This document shows positions 47,548-55,905 of a DNA stretch of 59,453 bases, piece by piece. The DNA lies in the NCBI GenBank assembly GCA_016789365.1, contig JAEURH010000005.1, forward strand, positions 1 through 59,453. Reading direction: 5' to 3'. Below the pieces are notes generated by a model. The model did not search any database, was not told the DNA's origin, and saw only the letters and a list, made by a program, of their open reading frames with translations. The translations under genes and the position numbers were made by a program. Position 1 is the first letter of the stretch; each line of letters opens with the position of its first letter. This DNA comes from Anaerolineales bacterium. GTDB lineage: Bacteria; Chloroflexota; Anaerolineae; Anaerolineales; Villigracilaceae.

Positions 47548-48351
47548 TTACTTTGTTGCTAAAATTCCGCCGATGACTTTGGTCATCACCAACTTGCCAT
47601 CACGTTCAAGCCATTTTTTTGCAACTGCTTCAATTTTTCCAACCAATGCTTCGTATTCATCTTTGCCATTGAACATAGAAGTCCACAATCTGCGGTCTTC
47701 ACCCAATGAAGCGCGGACGTAATCAATGAACGGGGCAACAGATGGAAAGGTGAGGTGATTTTCAAATTTGTGTAACTCTGTTTTTGCAAACAAACTATCA
47801 ATTGTGTTGAAGATGTCACCTTTGAAGCGAGAAGAACCAGGCATGGGTGGGATGGGCGCATTGTTCGTGGCTTCTTTGATAATTTCATAGAACATTTGCT
47901 TATTCTCAGGTAATGGACCTGAAACGAAAAGCCGTCCGCCAGGTTTAAGGACGCGGTGTGCTTCACCAAATGTAAATTTCAAGTCTGAGGCGTAATAAAT
48001 CGCAAATGCAGAAGTGCATAAATCAAACGTGTTATCTTCAAATTTAAATTTTTCATTGAAATCCAAAAATTGAAAATCAATTTTCGCGCCGAGTTCTTTA
48101 TTTTTCGCACGGGCTTTATCCAATAACTCTTCTGAAAAATCGCCGCCGATAATTTCGGCTTGACCTTTTGTATATTCATTAAATAAGAAAGATAATTTTC
48201 CTGCACCACAGCCCACATCCAAAATTTTCATACCCGCTTGTGGTTTGAGTAAATCATTTGTCCATACGTCAATATTGGCAGAGCCATATTTTTCGTGAAT
48301 GTCAATGCGCATCAGTAAATCTTTGCTGGGTTCTTGATAATCAATTTTCAT
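47548..48351 (-). CDS. Class I SAM-dependent methyltransferase
   Basis: 267 residues. SAM motif I MKILDVGCGAGKLSFLF (about 41-57), motif II EIIGGDFSEELLDKA, post-motif FDLCTSAFAIYY and the methyltransferase-11/25 segment AHRVLKPGGRLFVSG. These are small-molecule or quinone-type methyltransferases; no substrate clue is visible. It is preceded by a short SD-like AAGGAG box. Confidence 0.85.
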   Translation of the reverse strand: MKIDYQEPSKDLLMRIDIHEKYGSANIDVWTNDLLKPQAGMKILDVGCGAGKLSFLFNEYTKGQAEIIGGDFSEELLDKARAKNKELGAKIDFQFLDFNEKFKFEDNTFDLCTSAFAIYYASDLKFTFGEAHRVLKPGGRLFVSGPLPENKQMFYEIIKEATNNAPIPPMPGSSRFKGDIFNTIDSLFAKTELHKFENHLTFPSVAPFIDYVRASLGEDRRLWTSMFNGKDEYEALVGKIEAVAKKWLERDGKLVMTKVIGGILATK

Positions 48352-48370
48352 TTGTGTCTCCTTAAGTTGG

Positions 48371-48424
48371 GTGCGTCGCGCCTTTACATTTTAGCTTTCA
48401 CCGAATTTGTTTAGCGCGACGCAC
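48371..48424. repeat. Family E palindromic repeat
   Basis: GTGCGTCGCGCC...TTAGCGCGACGCAC followed by TCCGGATATAG, in the divergent gap between the methyltransferase and hisS. Confidence 0.75.
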
Positions 48425-48490
48425 TCCGGATATAGAAAATTATACCAAAATAAAATCAAAATTCAACGCCTGAATTTTGAGCCGACATGA

Positions 48491-48496
48491 TAAAAT
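48491..48496 (+). promoter_or_regulatory. -10 box of a predicted leaderless hisS promoter
   Basis: TAAAAT 9 nt before the hisS ATG; no Shine-Dalgarno. Confidence 0.4.
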
Positions 48497-48505
48497 TCGC
48501 GCACT

Positions 48506-49783
48506 ATGGCGAACAAAATTCAACCCGTTAAAGGCACCCGCGAATTTTATCCTGAACAAATGGCGTTGCGAAATTTCATTTATGAAAAAGTTCGCGTCGC
48601 CTCGCAAGCATTTGGCTATCAGGAATGGGATGCGCCTTTCATTGAACCGATTGATTTATATGCCGCCAAATCTGGTGAAGAGCTTGTCAAAAAACAATCA
48701 TTCACATTTGAAGATAGAGGCGGAGATTTCGTCACGCTTCGACCTGAACTCACACCATCACTCGCGCGCATGATTGCCGCCAAACAAAACGAATTGACAT
48801 ACCCCGTGCGTTGGTGGTCATTTGGTCCGTTTTGGAGATATGAACAACCACAAAAAGGACGCTCGCGTGAATTCTTTCAATGGAATATTGACATGCTAGG
48901 AGTCAATTCGCCTCAAGCGGATGCCGAGTTGGTTGCTGTTGCCGCAACATTTCTCTCCTCTGTTGGTTTGACTCCCGACCAAGCGACTATTTATGTCAAC
49001 AATCGCCGCTTAATGGATTCAGAATTTGATAAATTACAAATTCCGAATGAAAAACGCTTAGATGTTTCCAATTTAGTTGACCGTCGTTCCAAAATGGAAT
49101 CAGCCAAATGGGATGCGTATGCACTTGAACTTGGTTTGAATCAAACTCAATTAGATGGCTTGAAAAATATTTTGTCCAATTTTGAGTTATGGAAAGAAAG
49201 TGATGAGTTAGTAAAATTTTTCTCTGCACTAGATGCGTTGGGTGTGAGCGAATATGTCAAATATGACCCCAACATCATGCGCGGACTTTTGTATTACACA
49301 GGCACGGTCTTTGAAGCGTTCGAGACAAGTGGTTCTGTCAAGCGTGCTATCTTAGGTGGTGGACGTTATGATAATTTGTTAGCAGATGTTGGTGGACAAC
49401 CATTGTCAGGTGTTGGCTTTGCAATGGGCGATGTGGTGATGGGAATTGTTCTGCAAGAAAAAGGATTATTACCTGAATTTAATCCCACCCCAGCGGATGT
49501 GTTGGTTACTTTGTTTGATGAATCCTTTTTGAGCAAATCCTTTGCATTATCTGCTCAACTGCGAAATGCTGGAATTAATACACTTGTATTTCCAGAACCT
49601 GCCAAATTACAAAAACAATTCAAGTTTGCAGACAAAATGAAAGTGAAACTTGCTTTGGTACTTGGTCCCGATGAAGAAGCGCAAGGCGTGGTCGTAGTCA
49701 AAAACTTGGGGAACGGCGAACAGGTTCAGGTCAAAAAAGAGGCGTTGGTTGAATCTGTAAAAGGAATCTTATCGAATGCCTGA
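48506..49783 (+). CDS. hisS: Histidyl-tRNA synthetase
   Basis: 425 residues. Starts IQPVKGTREFYPEQM. Class II motif 2 FGPFWRYEQPQKGRSREFFQ (about 111-130), the HisA signature GLLYYTGTVFEAF and motif 3 RAILGGGRYDNLLADVG. A C-terminal anticodon-binding domain (ADVLVTLFDE onward). It charges the tRNA-His encoded 0.5 kb downstream. Predicted leaderless; the last 8 nt overlap the acetyltransferase start. Confidence 0.95.
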   Translation: MANKIQPVKGTREFYPEQMALRNFIYEKVRVASQAFGYQEWDAPFIEPIDLYAAKSGEELVKKQSFTFEDRGGDFVTLRPELTPSLARMIAAKQNELTYPVRWWSFGPFWRYEQPQKGRSREFFQWNIDMLGVNSPQADAELVAVAATFLSSVGLTPDQATIYVNNRRLMDSEFDKLQIPNEKRLDVSNLVDRRSKMESAKWDAYALELGLNQTQLDGLKNILSNFELWKESDELVKFFSALDALGVSEYVKYDPNIMRGLLYYTGTVFEAFETSGSVKRAILGGGRYDNLLADVGGQPLSGVGFAMGDVVMGIVLQEKGLLPEFNPTPADVLVTLFDESFLSKSFALSAQLRNAGINTLVFPEPAKLQKQFKFADKMKVKLALVLGPDEEAQGVVVVKNLGNGEQVQVKKEALVESVKGILSNA

Positions 49784-50237
49784 AATTCGTAATATCACAA
49801 TCAAAAACTGGCAAGATATTATTGATTTGAAGGTGCGCGAAGACCAAAAAACTTTTGTGGCTTCCAATTTGTATTCAATTGCTCAATCTAAATTTGGTGA
49901 TGAATATGAAGGGCATTGGGATTTGTATCCGTTTGCGATTTACGATGATGACAAACCCGTTGGCTTTTTGATGTATGCATTAAATTTTGAGCATCCGACA
50001 CATCAGGCGTTTATTCAGCGTTTGATGGTGGATGAAAATTTTCAAGGCAAAGGCTATGGCAAATTTGGTATGAATTGGATGTTGGATTTGTTTCGCGCCG
50101 ACGAACGCATAAAAATGGTGGGCATTAGTTACGAGCCACATAATGAAGTCGCCCGAAAGTTGTATGCAGGTTTAGGCTTTGTGGAAACAGGTAGGATTGT
50201 AGACGAAGAAACAGAGGCGATGCTGAAGCTCCACTGA
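49776..50237 (+). CDS. GNAT acetyltransferase (SpeG/BltD-like)
   Basis: 153 residues overlapping hisS by 8 nt. GNAT motif A is RLMVDENFQGKGYGKFGMNW (about 89-108), with NEVARKLYAGLGFVETG as motif B. The N-terminus WQDIIDLKVREDQKTFVASN resembles polyamine acetyltransferases such as BltD and PaiA. Likely N-acetylates a polyamine or similar amine. Confidence 0.85.
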   Translation: MPEIRNITIKNWQDIIDLKVREDQKTFVASNLYSIAQSKFGDEYEGHWDLYPFAIYDDDKPVGFLMYALNFEHPTHQAFIQRLMVDENFQGKGYGKFGMNWMLDLFRADERIKMVGISYEPHNEVARKLYAGLGFVETGRIVDEETEAMLKLH

Positions 50238-50263
50238 TTCGTGGTAAAATATTGCCCGCTTAT

Positions 50264-50339
50264 GGAGCCTGTAGCTCAACGGCAGAGCGCCACACTGTGG
50301 ATGTGGATGTTGTGGGTTCGAAACCCATCAGGCTCCCCA
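50264..50339 (+). tRNA. tRNA-His (anticodon GTG)
   Basis: G-1 and acceptor GAGCCTG pair with CAGGCTC plus C73, the histidine identity pair. Anticodon stem CCACA/TGTGG with loop CTGTGGA. T arm GTGGG-TTCGAAA-CCCAT. The 3' CCA is encoded (50337-50339). Confidence 0.93.
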
Positions 50340-50344
50340 ACCCA

Positions 50345-50378
50345 AACCTCCGAGTTCTTGAAGAACTCGGAGGTTTTT
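50345..50378 (+). terminator. Terminator after tRNA-His
   Basis: AACCTCCGAGTTCTT/AAGAACTCGGAGGTT, a near-perfect long stem followed by TTT. Confidence 0.8.
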
Positions 50379-50392
50379 AGCAGAGAGGTTCT

Positions 50393-51196
50393 ATGAAACA
50401 ATATAAAGTTGAACCAAATAAGAAAATTTCATTAGCAAAACTAGACCCAAATGAAACGGGTGATTTTGACGGCGGGAAAGAAAAAGGGTTGAAAGCCATT
50501 GAAAAATTAAATGCTGAATTGCAAGAATTACAAGAATTGTTATATGCTGAAGGTAAACATAAAGTATTGGTTGTTTTGCAGGCTATGGATACAGGTGGCA
50601 AAGACGGTACGATTCGACGTGTGTTTGAAGGTGTGAATCCGCAGGGGGTGAAGGTGGCGAGTTTCAAAGTGCCGACATCGGAAGAACTTGCGCGTGATTT
50701 TTTATGGCGTGTTCATAAAGTTGTGCCGGGCAATGGTGAAATGGTAATTTTTAATCGCAGTCATTATGAAGATGTTTTAGTGGTGCGGGTGCATAACATC
50801 GTTCCCAAAGATGTTTGGTCAAAACGCTATGACCAAATTAATGAGTTTGAAAAACATTTAGCAGAAAATGGCACCTTGATTTTGAAATTTTTCCTGCACA
50901 TTAGCAAAGATGAACAAAAAGAAAGATTACAAGCCCGCCTCGATGACCCAAGCAAGCATTGGAAGTTCAGCCTCGGCGACTTAAACGAACGCAAACTTTG
51001 GGATGATTATCAACAAGCCTATGAAGATGCGATTAATAAGACCAGCACAAAATATGCACCATGGTATGTTGTGCCTGCCAATCGCAAATGGTATCGTGAC
51101 TTGGTCATATCTACTGTTTTGGTGGATGCGCTGAAAGATTTGAAGATGAAATATCCCAAACCGAAAGATAATTTAGATGGGATTGTGATTGAGTAA
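50393..51196 (+). CDS. ppk2: Polyphosphate kinase 2 family protein
   Basis: 267 residues. PPK2 features: Walker A-like VVLQAMDTGGKDGTIRRVF (about 62-80), then FKVPTSEELARDFLWRVHK, the lid VIFNRSHYEDVLVVRVHN and YAPWYVVPANRKWYRDLVIS. The PPK2 class with GGKDG and this lid usually phosphorylates AMP or nucleoside diphosphates with polyphosphate. GAGG precedes the ATG. Confidence 0.93.
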   Translation: MKQYKVEPNKKISLAKLDPNETGDFDGGKEKGLKAIEKLNAELQELQELLYAEGKHKVLVVLQAMDTGGKDGTIRRVFEGVNPQGVKVASFKVPTSEELARDFLWRVHKVVPGNGEMVIFNRSHYEDVLVVRVHNIVPKDVWSKRYDQINEFEKHLAENGTLILKFFLHISKDEQKERLQARLDDPSKHWKFSLGDLNERKLWDDYQQAYEDAINKTSTKYAPWYVVPANRKWYRDLVISTVLVDALKDLKMKYPKPKDNLDGIVIE

Positions 51197-51207
51197 GTGA
51201 TGAGAGA

Positions 51208-51260
51208 GTGCGTCGCGCTAAAAAATTTTGATGATTTCAGGATTTAGAAGCGCGACGCAC
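51208..51260. repeat. Family E palindromic repeat
   Basis: GTGCGTCGCGCTAAAA...GAAGCGCGACGCAC followed by CCTGTTACT, the same right end as the copy at 4118. It lies 15 bp before the glgA -10 box. Confidence 0.75.
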
Positions 51261-51275
51261 CCTGTTACTCTAAGA

Positions 51276-51281
51276 TAAAAT
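51276..51281 (+). promoter_or_regulatory. -10 box of a predicted leaderless glgA promoter
   Basis: TAAAAT 6 nt before the ATG; no Shine-Dalgarno. Confidence 0.4.
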
Positions 51282-51287
51282 AGACTT

Positions 51288-52709
51288 ATGCCCAAAACCA
51301 TTAATGTACTCTTCCTTGCCGCCGAGGCTGACCCGTTTGTAAAAGTGGGTGGCTTGGGTGATGTAGCAGGGTCATTGCCAAAAGCGTTGCGCGAACTTTC
51401 TAATGATGAAATCAAATTAGATGTGCGGCTGGTATTGCCGTATCATCCTGTCATTAAAGCGGAAAATGTTAACCCGCTAGGAATCTTTTCACTTCCAAGA
51501 AACAGTTCGGAGGTCGAAGTTGAAGCGTTTGAAACATCGGTTGATGATTTGCCCGTTTACTTAATCAACGGCGAGCCGATTCGCGCGAATGGGTCTGTCT
51601 ATTCAGCAGATGCAAAATTGGATGCCGAAAAATATGTTTTCTTTTCACTCGCGGCTTTGAAACTTGCGAATCATATCAATTGGACTCCTGATGTCATTCA
51701 CGCCAACGATTGGCATACAGCCATTAGTTTATATGGAAATTTGACCAAGCGTTGGGAAGAAGGCGCGAAACATATTGCCAATGTAATGACGTTGCATAAC
51801 TTGCCGTTTATGGGACCCGATGTTCGAGATATTATGGAAAGTTATGGCGTGAAACTCGCGCAAACTGATTTGCCCGATTGGGCGCGTGTGATGCCATTGC
51901 CTTTGGGGCTTTGGGCTTCAGATGCAATTGTGCCAGTTTCGCCAACTTATGCAAACGAAATATTGACCGAAGAATTTGGCGCAGGCTTGTTTGATTTTTT
52001 ACAAATCCGCCGCGAAACAATAAGTGGGATTTTGAACGGCATTGACACAACTTCATTTGACCCATCAACAGATAATGCCATCGGTGCAAATTATGATGTC
52101 AATACTTTAGAAAAACGCTGGACAAATAAAAAATTATTACAAGAACGACTGGGCTTTCCACACGACCAAAACATTCCTTTCTTTGGAATCGTCTCGCGCA
52201 TGGATATTCAAAAAGGCATAGATATTGCTTTCAATGCTTTGAAAACAATGAAGAAAATAGATTTTCAAGCAATTATCTTAGGCACAGGCGACCCAAAACT
52301 TGAAGAAGCCGCGCAAGATTTACAAACCTTATTTCCCGACAAAATAAAAGTTCAAGCACGTTTTGATGCAGGCTTAGCCCGTCAAATTTATGCAGGCACT
52401 GATATGTTGCTCATGCCATCACGCTATGAACCATGTGGTCTCGCACAAATGATTGCCATGCGTTATGGTTGCGTGCCGATTGTTCGTAAAGTGGGCGGAT
52501 TAAATGACACAGTCAAACAAAATGAAACAGGTTTTGTTTTTGAAAAACCTTTGCACATGTCATTAGTGGGTGCAATTAAAAAAGCACTTAAAGTTTTTGC
52601 GGATAAAGAAGCATGGAAACAAATTCAACTTAACGGCATGGCACAAGATTTTTCTTGGCACGCTTCCGCAAAAGAATATCTTAAACTTTATCTTTCATTG
52701 GTGAAATAA
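51288..52709 (+). CDS. glgA: Glycogen/starch synthase (GT5)
   Basis: 473 residues. ADP-glucose binding FVKVGGLGDVAGSLPKALRE (about 18-37), VIHANDWHTAIS, FFGIVSRMDIQKGID and the C-terminal SRYEPCGLAQMIAMRYG with VRKVGGLNDTV (the E-x7-E retaining GT motif). Makes glycogen from ADP-glucose. One base separates it from malQ. Confidence 0.95.
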   Translation: MPKTINVLFLAAEADPFVKVGGLGDVAGSLPKALRELSNDEIKLDVRLVLPYHPVIKAENVNPLGIFSLPRNSSEVEVEAFETSVDDLPVYLINGEPIRANGSVYSADAKLDAEKYVFFSLAALKLANHINWTPDVIHANDWHTAISLYGNLTKRWEEGAKHIANVMTLHNLPFMGPDVRDIMESYGVKLAQTDLPDWARVMPLPLGLWASDAIVPVSPTYANEILTEEFGAGLFDFLQIRRETISGILNGIDTTSFDPSTDNAIGANYDVNTLEKRWTNKKLLQERLGFPHDQNIPFFGIVSRMDIQKGIDIAFNALKTMKKIDFQAIILGTGDPKLEEAAQDLQTLFPDKIKVQARFDAGLARQIYAGTDMLLMPSRYEPCGLAQMIAMRYGCVPIVRKVGGLNDTVKQNETGFVFEKPLHMSLVGAIKKALKVFADKEAWKQIQLNGMAQDFSWHASAKEYLKLYLSLVK

Positions 52710-52710
52710 T

Positions 52711-54204
52711 ATGACATTCAAACGTTCTTCCGGCATTTTGCTTCATCCCACATCATTACCAAGCCCTTATGGAATTGGTGATTTAGGTCCGCAAGCATTT
52801 CGCTTTATAGATTGGCTCGCATCCACTGGTTGCAAACTTTGGCAAATCCTTCCACTCGGTCCCACAGGCTACGGCGATTCACCTTATCAATGTTTTTCGG
52901 CATTTGCGGGCAATCCATATTTAATCAGCCCTGATGATTTATTCGAAAATGGATTATTGACTCAAGCCGATTTAGATGTGATGAAAGAAAATGCCAACGC
53001 TTCAAAAGTGGATTTCGGTTTGGTCATTCCTAAAAAACTTAATCTTTTGCTGACGGCTTTTACTAACTTCGCATCTAACCCTGAGCCTTTGCAAAAAGAA
53101 TTTAAGAAATTCTGCAAACAAAATGCGGATTGGCTTGATGACTTCGCCTTGTTCATGGCATTAAAAGAATCAAATGGAGGAGGCGCATGGAATGGGTGGA
53201 GCGACAAGTTGAAGCGTAGAGATGAAGCGGAATTGAAAAAAGCAAAAAAAGAATTAAGTCAAAATATTCAACGATATGCTTTTTATCAATTTTTATTTTT
53301 CCGTCAGTGGAATAAACTCCGTGCCTATGCCAATTCAAAAGGCATTCAAATCATTGGTGATGTGCCAATTTTCGTGGCGTATGATTCTGCTGATGTGTGG
53401 TCACATCCCGAATTATTTTTCTTAGATAAGCACGGCAACCCAACCGTTGTAGCAGGCGTTCCACCAGATGGCTTTTCAGCCACAGGTCAATTGTGGGGCA
53501 ATCCATTATATGATTGGAAGGCGCACAAAAAAGAAAATTACGCGTGGTGGCTTTCACGTTTACAAGCCACATTAAACTTGGTTGATATTTTACGCTTCGA
53601 CCATTTTCGTGGATTTGCAGGTTATTATGAAATTCCCGCGAGCCACACAACTGCTGAACATGGTAAATGGAAAAAAGGACCCAGCCATGATTTTTTCAAA
53701 GCAGTTGATAAATTTTTGAACAAAGGCAAAGGCTTACCAATCATTGCCGAAGATTTAGGATTAATCACACCCGATGTGGTTGAATTATTACAGGCTTTCA
53801 AATTGCCACGCATGAAAATTTTACAATTTGCTTTTTCAGGTCCAGAGAATCCATTTTTGCCACATCATTATGAATCAAATAGTGTGGCGTACACTGGCAC
53901 ACATGATAATGACACTGCTTTCGGTTGGTTTGCAACAGCGGATGAAAAAGAAAAAGATTTTGCTCGACGATACTTACAAATAAGCGGAAATGATTTTGCA
54001 TGGGACTTAATTCGCACCGTGTGGAAATCGGTTGCCATGTTTGCCATTGCCCCCATGCAAGATGTGCTAGGTCTAGGTGGCGAAGCACGCATGAACTTCC
54101 CCAGCAAACTTGGCGGCAATTGGGAATGGCGCATGACTGAACATGATTTTCGAGAAGATTTAGCCGCAGGGTTAAGAGATTTGAATTGGATGAGTTTGAG
54201 ATAA
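52711..54204 (+). CDS. malQ: 4-alpha-glucanotransferase (amylomaltase, GH77)
   Basis: 497 residues, the normal short form. GILLHPTSLPSPYGIGDLG start, QILPLGPTGYGDSPYQ, GDVPIFVAYDSADVWSHPEL, the nucleophile Asp in LRFDHFRGFAGYYEIP, acid/base Glu in PIIAEDLGLITPDV and third Asp in YTGTHDNDTAFGWF. With glgA it forms a glycogen synthesis and remodelling pair. Confidence 0.96.
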   Translation: MTFKRSSGILLHPTSLPSPYGIGDLGPQAFRFIDWLASTGCKLWQILPLGPTGYGDSPYQCFSAFAGNPYLISPDDLFENGLLTQADLDVMKENANASKVDFGLVIPKKLNLLLTAFTNFASNPEPLQKEFKKFCKQNADWLDDFALFMALKESNGGGAWNGWSDKLKRRDEAELKKAKKELSQNIQRYAFYQFLFFRQWNKLRAYANSKGIQIIGDVPIFVAYDSADVWSHPELFFLDKHGNPTVVAGVPPDGFSATGQLWGNPLYDWKAHKKENYAWWLSRLQATLNLVDILRFDHFRGFAGYYEIPASHTTAEHGKWKKGPSHDFFKAVDKFLNKGKGLPIIAEDLGLITPDVVELLQAFKLPRMKILQFAFSGPENPFLPHHYESNSVAYTGTHDNDTAFGWFATADEKEKDFARRYLQISGNDFAWDLIRTVWKSVAMFAIAPMQDVLGLGGEARMNFPSKLGGNWEWRMTEHDFREDLAAGLRDLNWMSLR

Positions 54205-54240
54205 AAAAAAATGCCGAGAGTTCTCGGCATTTTTTGTTTT
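54203..54240. terminator. Bidirectional terminator between malQ and the coiled-coil gene
   Basis: ATGCCGAGA-GT-TCTCGGCAT flanked by AAAAAAAA and TTTTTTG. Confidence 0.85.
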
Positions 54241-55010
54241 CACATTCCCGGAATATATTTCGATTCCCATTCCGCAATCGCGGCACGGATGATGGTTCTT
54301 ATTTTTTCATCCGTCACATCATCAACACTATCATATTTTTGTAAGCCCACATATACTTCCACCGAGCCATGCGGAGATTCTTGCAATCGAATCCCTGCAT
54401 CTTCTAGCGACGTGCCCGCTAATTTTTTTTGTAACACAGTATCAATTTGTTGCACAATACTTAATAACTTAAATTCTTGTTCGGGGTCAAGCTTTTTAGG
54501 TTGCCCCGGCGCAATGATAGAAATAGGTTTTACTTCATTTGATTTAGAAGTAGGAGGTGTAAACGAAGCAGGAGGCGGTTGCGTGGCAACAGGTTTTACA
54601 GCAGGTTGTTGAATCTGCCCGCCTTCAATAAATGGGCGTAAATATGAAATCAATTCAATTAAACGTTTTTTTTCATTTGGCGATAACGCCCCACTTAATG
54701 TTTTTCCTTCCATTTCAGCCACAACTTTATTATCTTCCCTTTTCAAGCGCAACAAACTTTCAACATCTACCCCACCAGGTGTATTGGCTCGCAACAAATG
54801 TGCCTCTTCCAATTTTTTTTCAGCATCAGCAAGTTTTCTTTCGGCTTCAGTGCGCATAATTTCGGCTTTGGTTTCCATCGCATCAATTTTTTTGCGTGCA
54901 TCAATATTCATGTTCACATAACCCAGCAATGCCCCAATGATAAAAACAACCAAGCCAAGTACCCATAACAAAATGGTAGGAATAGTCGTCATTGCAAAAT
55001 TAAGTTCCAT
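54240..55010 (-). CDS. Hypothetical membrane protein with coiled coil
   Basis: 256 residues from MELNFAMTTIPTILLW, with AAGGAA before it. One transmembrane helix (about 7-30), a coiled coil (about 33-75, KKIDAMETKAEIMRTEAER), a conserved middle (KTLSGALSPNEKKRLIELIS), a Pro/Gln-rich linker (about 135-165) and a C-terminal helical domain (DDVTDEKIRTIIRAAIAEWE). Family not recognised. Its ATG is one base from the mutM stop codon, so the two are co-translated. Confidence 0.7.
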   Translation of the reverse strand: MELNFAMTTIPTILLWVLGLVVFIIGALLGYVNMNIDARKKIDAMETKAEIMRTEAERKLADAEKKLEEAHLLRANTPGGVDVESLLRLKREDNKVVAEMEGKTLSGALSPNEKKRLIELISYLRPFIEGGQIQQPAVKPVATQPPPASFTPPTSKSNEVKPISIIAPGQPKKLDPEQEFKLLSIVQQIDTVLQKKLAGTSLEDAGIRLQESPHGSVEVYVGLQKYDSVDDVTDEKIRTIIRAAIAEWESKYIPGM

Positions 55011-55011
55011 A

Positions 55012-55833
55012 TTATTTCCTTTCAACCTTTTGGCACTTCGGGCAAACATGCGTGCCACGTTGGGCAACAACTATTTTTTGAATCTTTGTGCCGCACACCA
55101 TGCAAGGTTCATCTTCACGGTCGTACACGCGAAAATAATTTTGATAGTCACCACCGCGATACACCCAATCAATAGATGCGCCATTGCGGCGGATACCTTC
55201 TTTTAGAGTTGACACAATCGCTTCATGCAACGCCTCAGCCTGTTTCTGTGAAACGGAATTGGTCAATGCTTGCGGGTGGATTTTTGCCTTATGCAAAGAC
55301 TCATCCGCATAAATATTGCCAACGCCTGCCAAAAAAGTTTGGTCTAACAACAATGGTTTAATTTGGCGTTTTCGCTTTTGTAAATTTTCATACAACCATT
55401 GTGGCGTAAAATTTTTTTCTAAAGGTTCGGGACCAAGTTTGCCTAAAATCTTTTCGGGTTGGTCGGTGAGCCACACTTTGCCAAATTTGCGGGTGTCGTT
55501 GAAAGCAAGTTGGCTTCTCGCGCCGCTGGCAGATTTCAGGTCAAGAATGAGGCGGTCGTGTTTTTCAGGCTTAATTCTACCTTTTCGGGTGGTTAAATCG
55601 CCACTCATTTTCAAATGTATCAGGAGATTGTAATTTTCGAGGGTGAGAATCAGGTATTTTGCCCGCCTTGAAACGCCTTTTATCTTCTGATTTTTGATTT
55701 GCTCTTTGAATTTTTTTGGGGAGGGAGTAGCAACCGTTCGCGCCCAACGCACATCAGCAAAGACGATGGTTTTGCCAAGGATATCCTTTTCTATTCTTCG
55801 TGCAACGGTTTCAACTTCGGGGAGTTCAGGCAT
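55012..55833 (-). CDS. mutM: Formamidopyrimidine-DNA glycosylase
   Basis: 273 residues. The catalytic N-terminus PELPEVETVARR (Pro2, Glu3), the beta-elimination Lys in LLIHLKMSGDL, H2TH segment LLLDQTFLAGVGNIYADESL and the zinc finger CMVCGTKI...HVCPKCQK. It removes 8-oxoguanine and FapyG from DNA. Intact. Confidence 0.97.
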   Translation of the reverse strand: MPELPEVETVARRIEKDILGKTIVFADVRWARTVATPSPKKFKEQIKNQKIKGVSRRAKYLILTLENYNLLIHLKMSGDLTTRKGRIKPEKHDRLILDLKSASGARSQLAFNDTRKFGKVWLTDQPEKILGKLGPEPLEKNFTPQWLYENLQKRKRQIKPLLLDQTFLAGVGNIYADESLHKAKIHPQALTNSVSQKQAEALHEAIVSTLKEGIRRNGASIDWVYRGGDYQNYFRVYDREDEPCMVCGTKIQKIVVAQRGTHVCPKCQKVERK

Positions 55834-55835
55834 AG

Positions 55836-55905
55836 TTAGCGGTTAGCGATTTGCTATTAGCCATTAGCGATTTGCTAAACGCTAACAGCCAATTGCTAAA
55901 TGCTA
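55836..55905. repeat. Intergenic repeat of TAGCGATTTGCT type
   Basis: TTAGCGATTTGCTATTAGCC, then ATTAGCGATTTGCTAAACGC and inverse TTGCTAAATGCTATT. Tandem and inverted words between prs and mutM. Confidence 0.6.
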
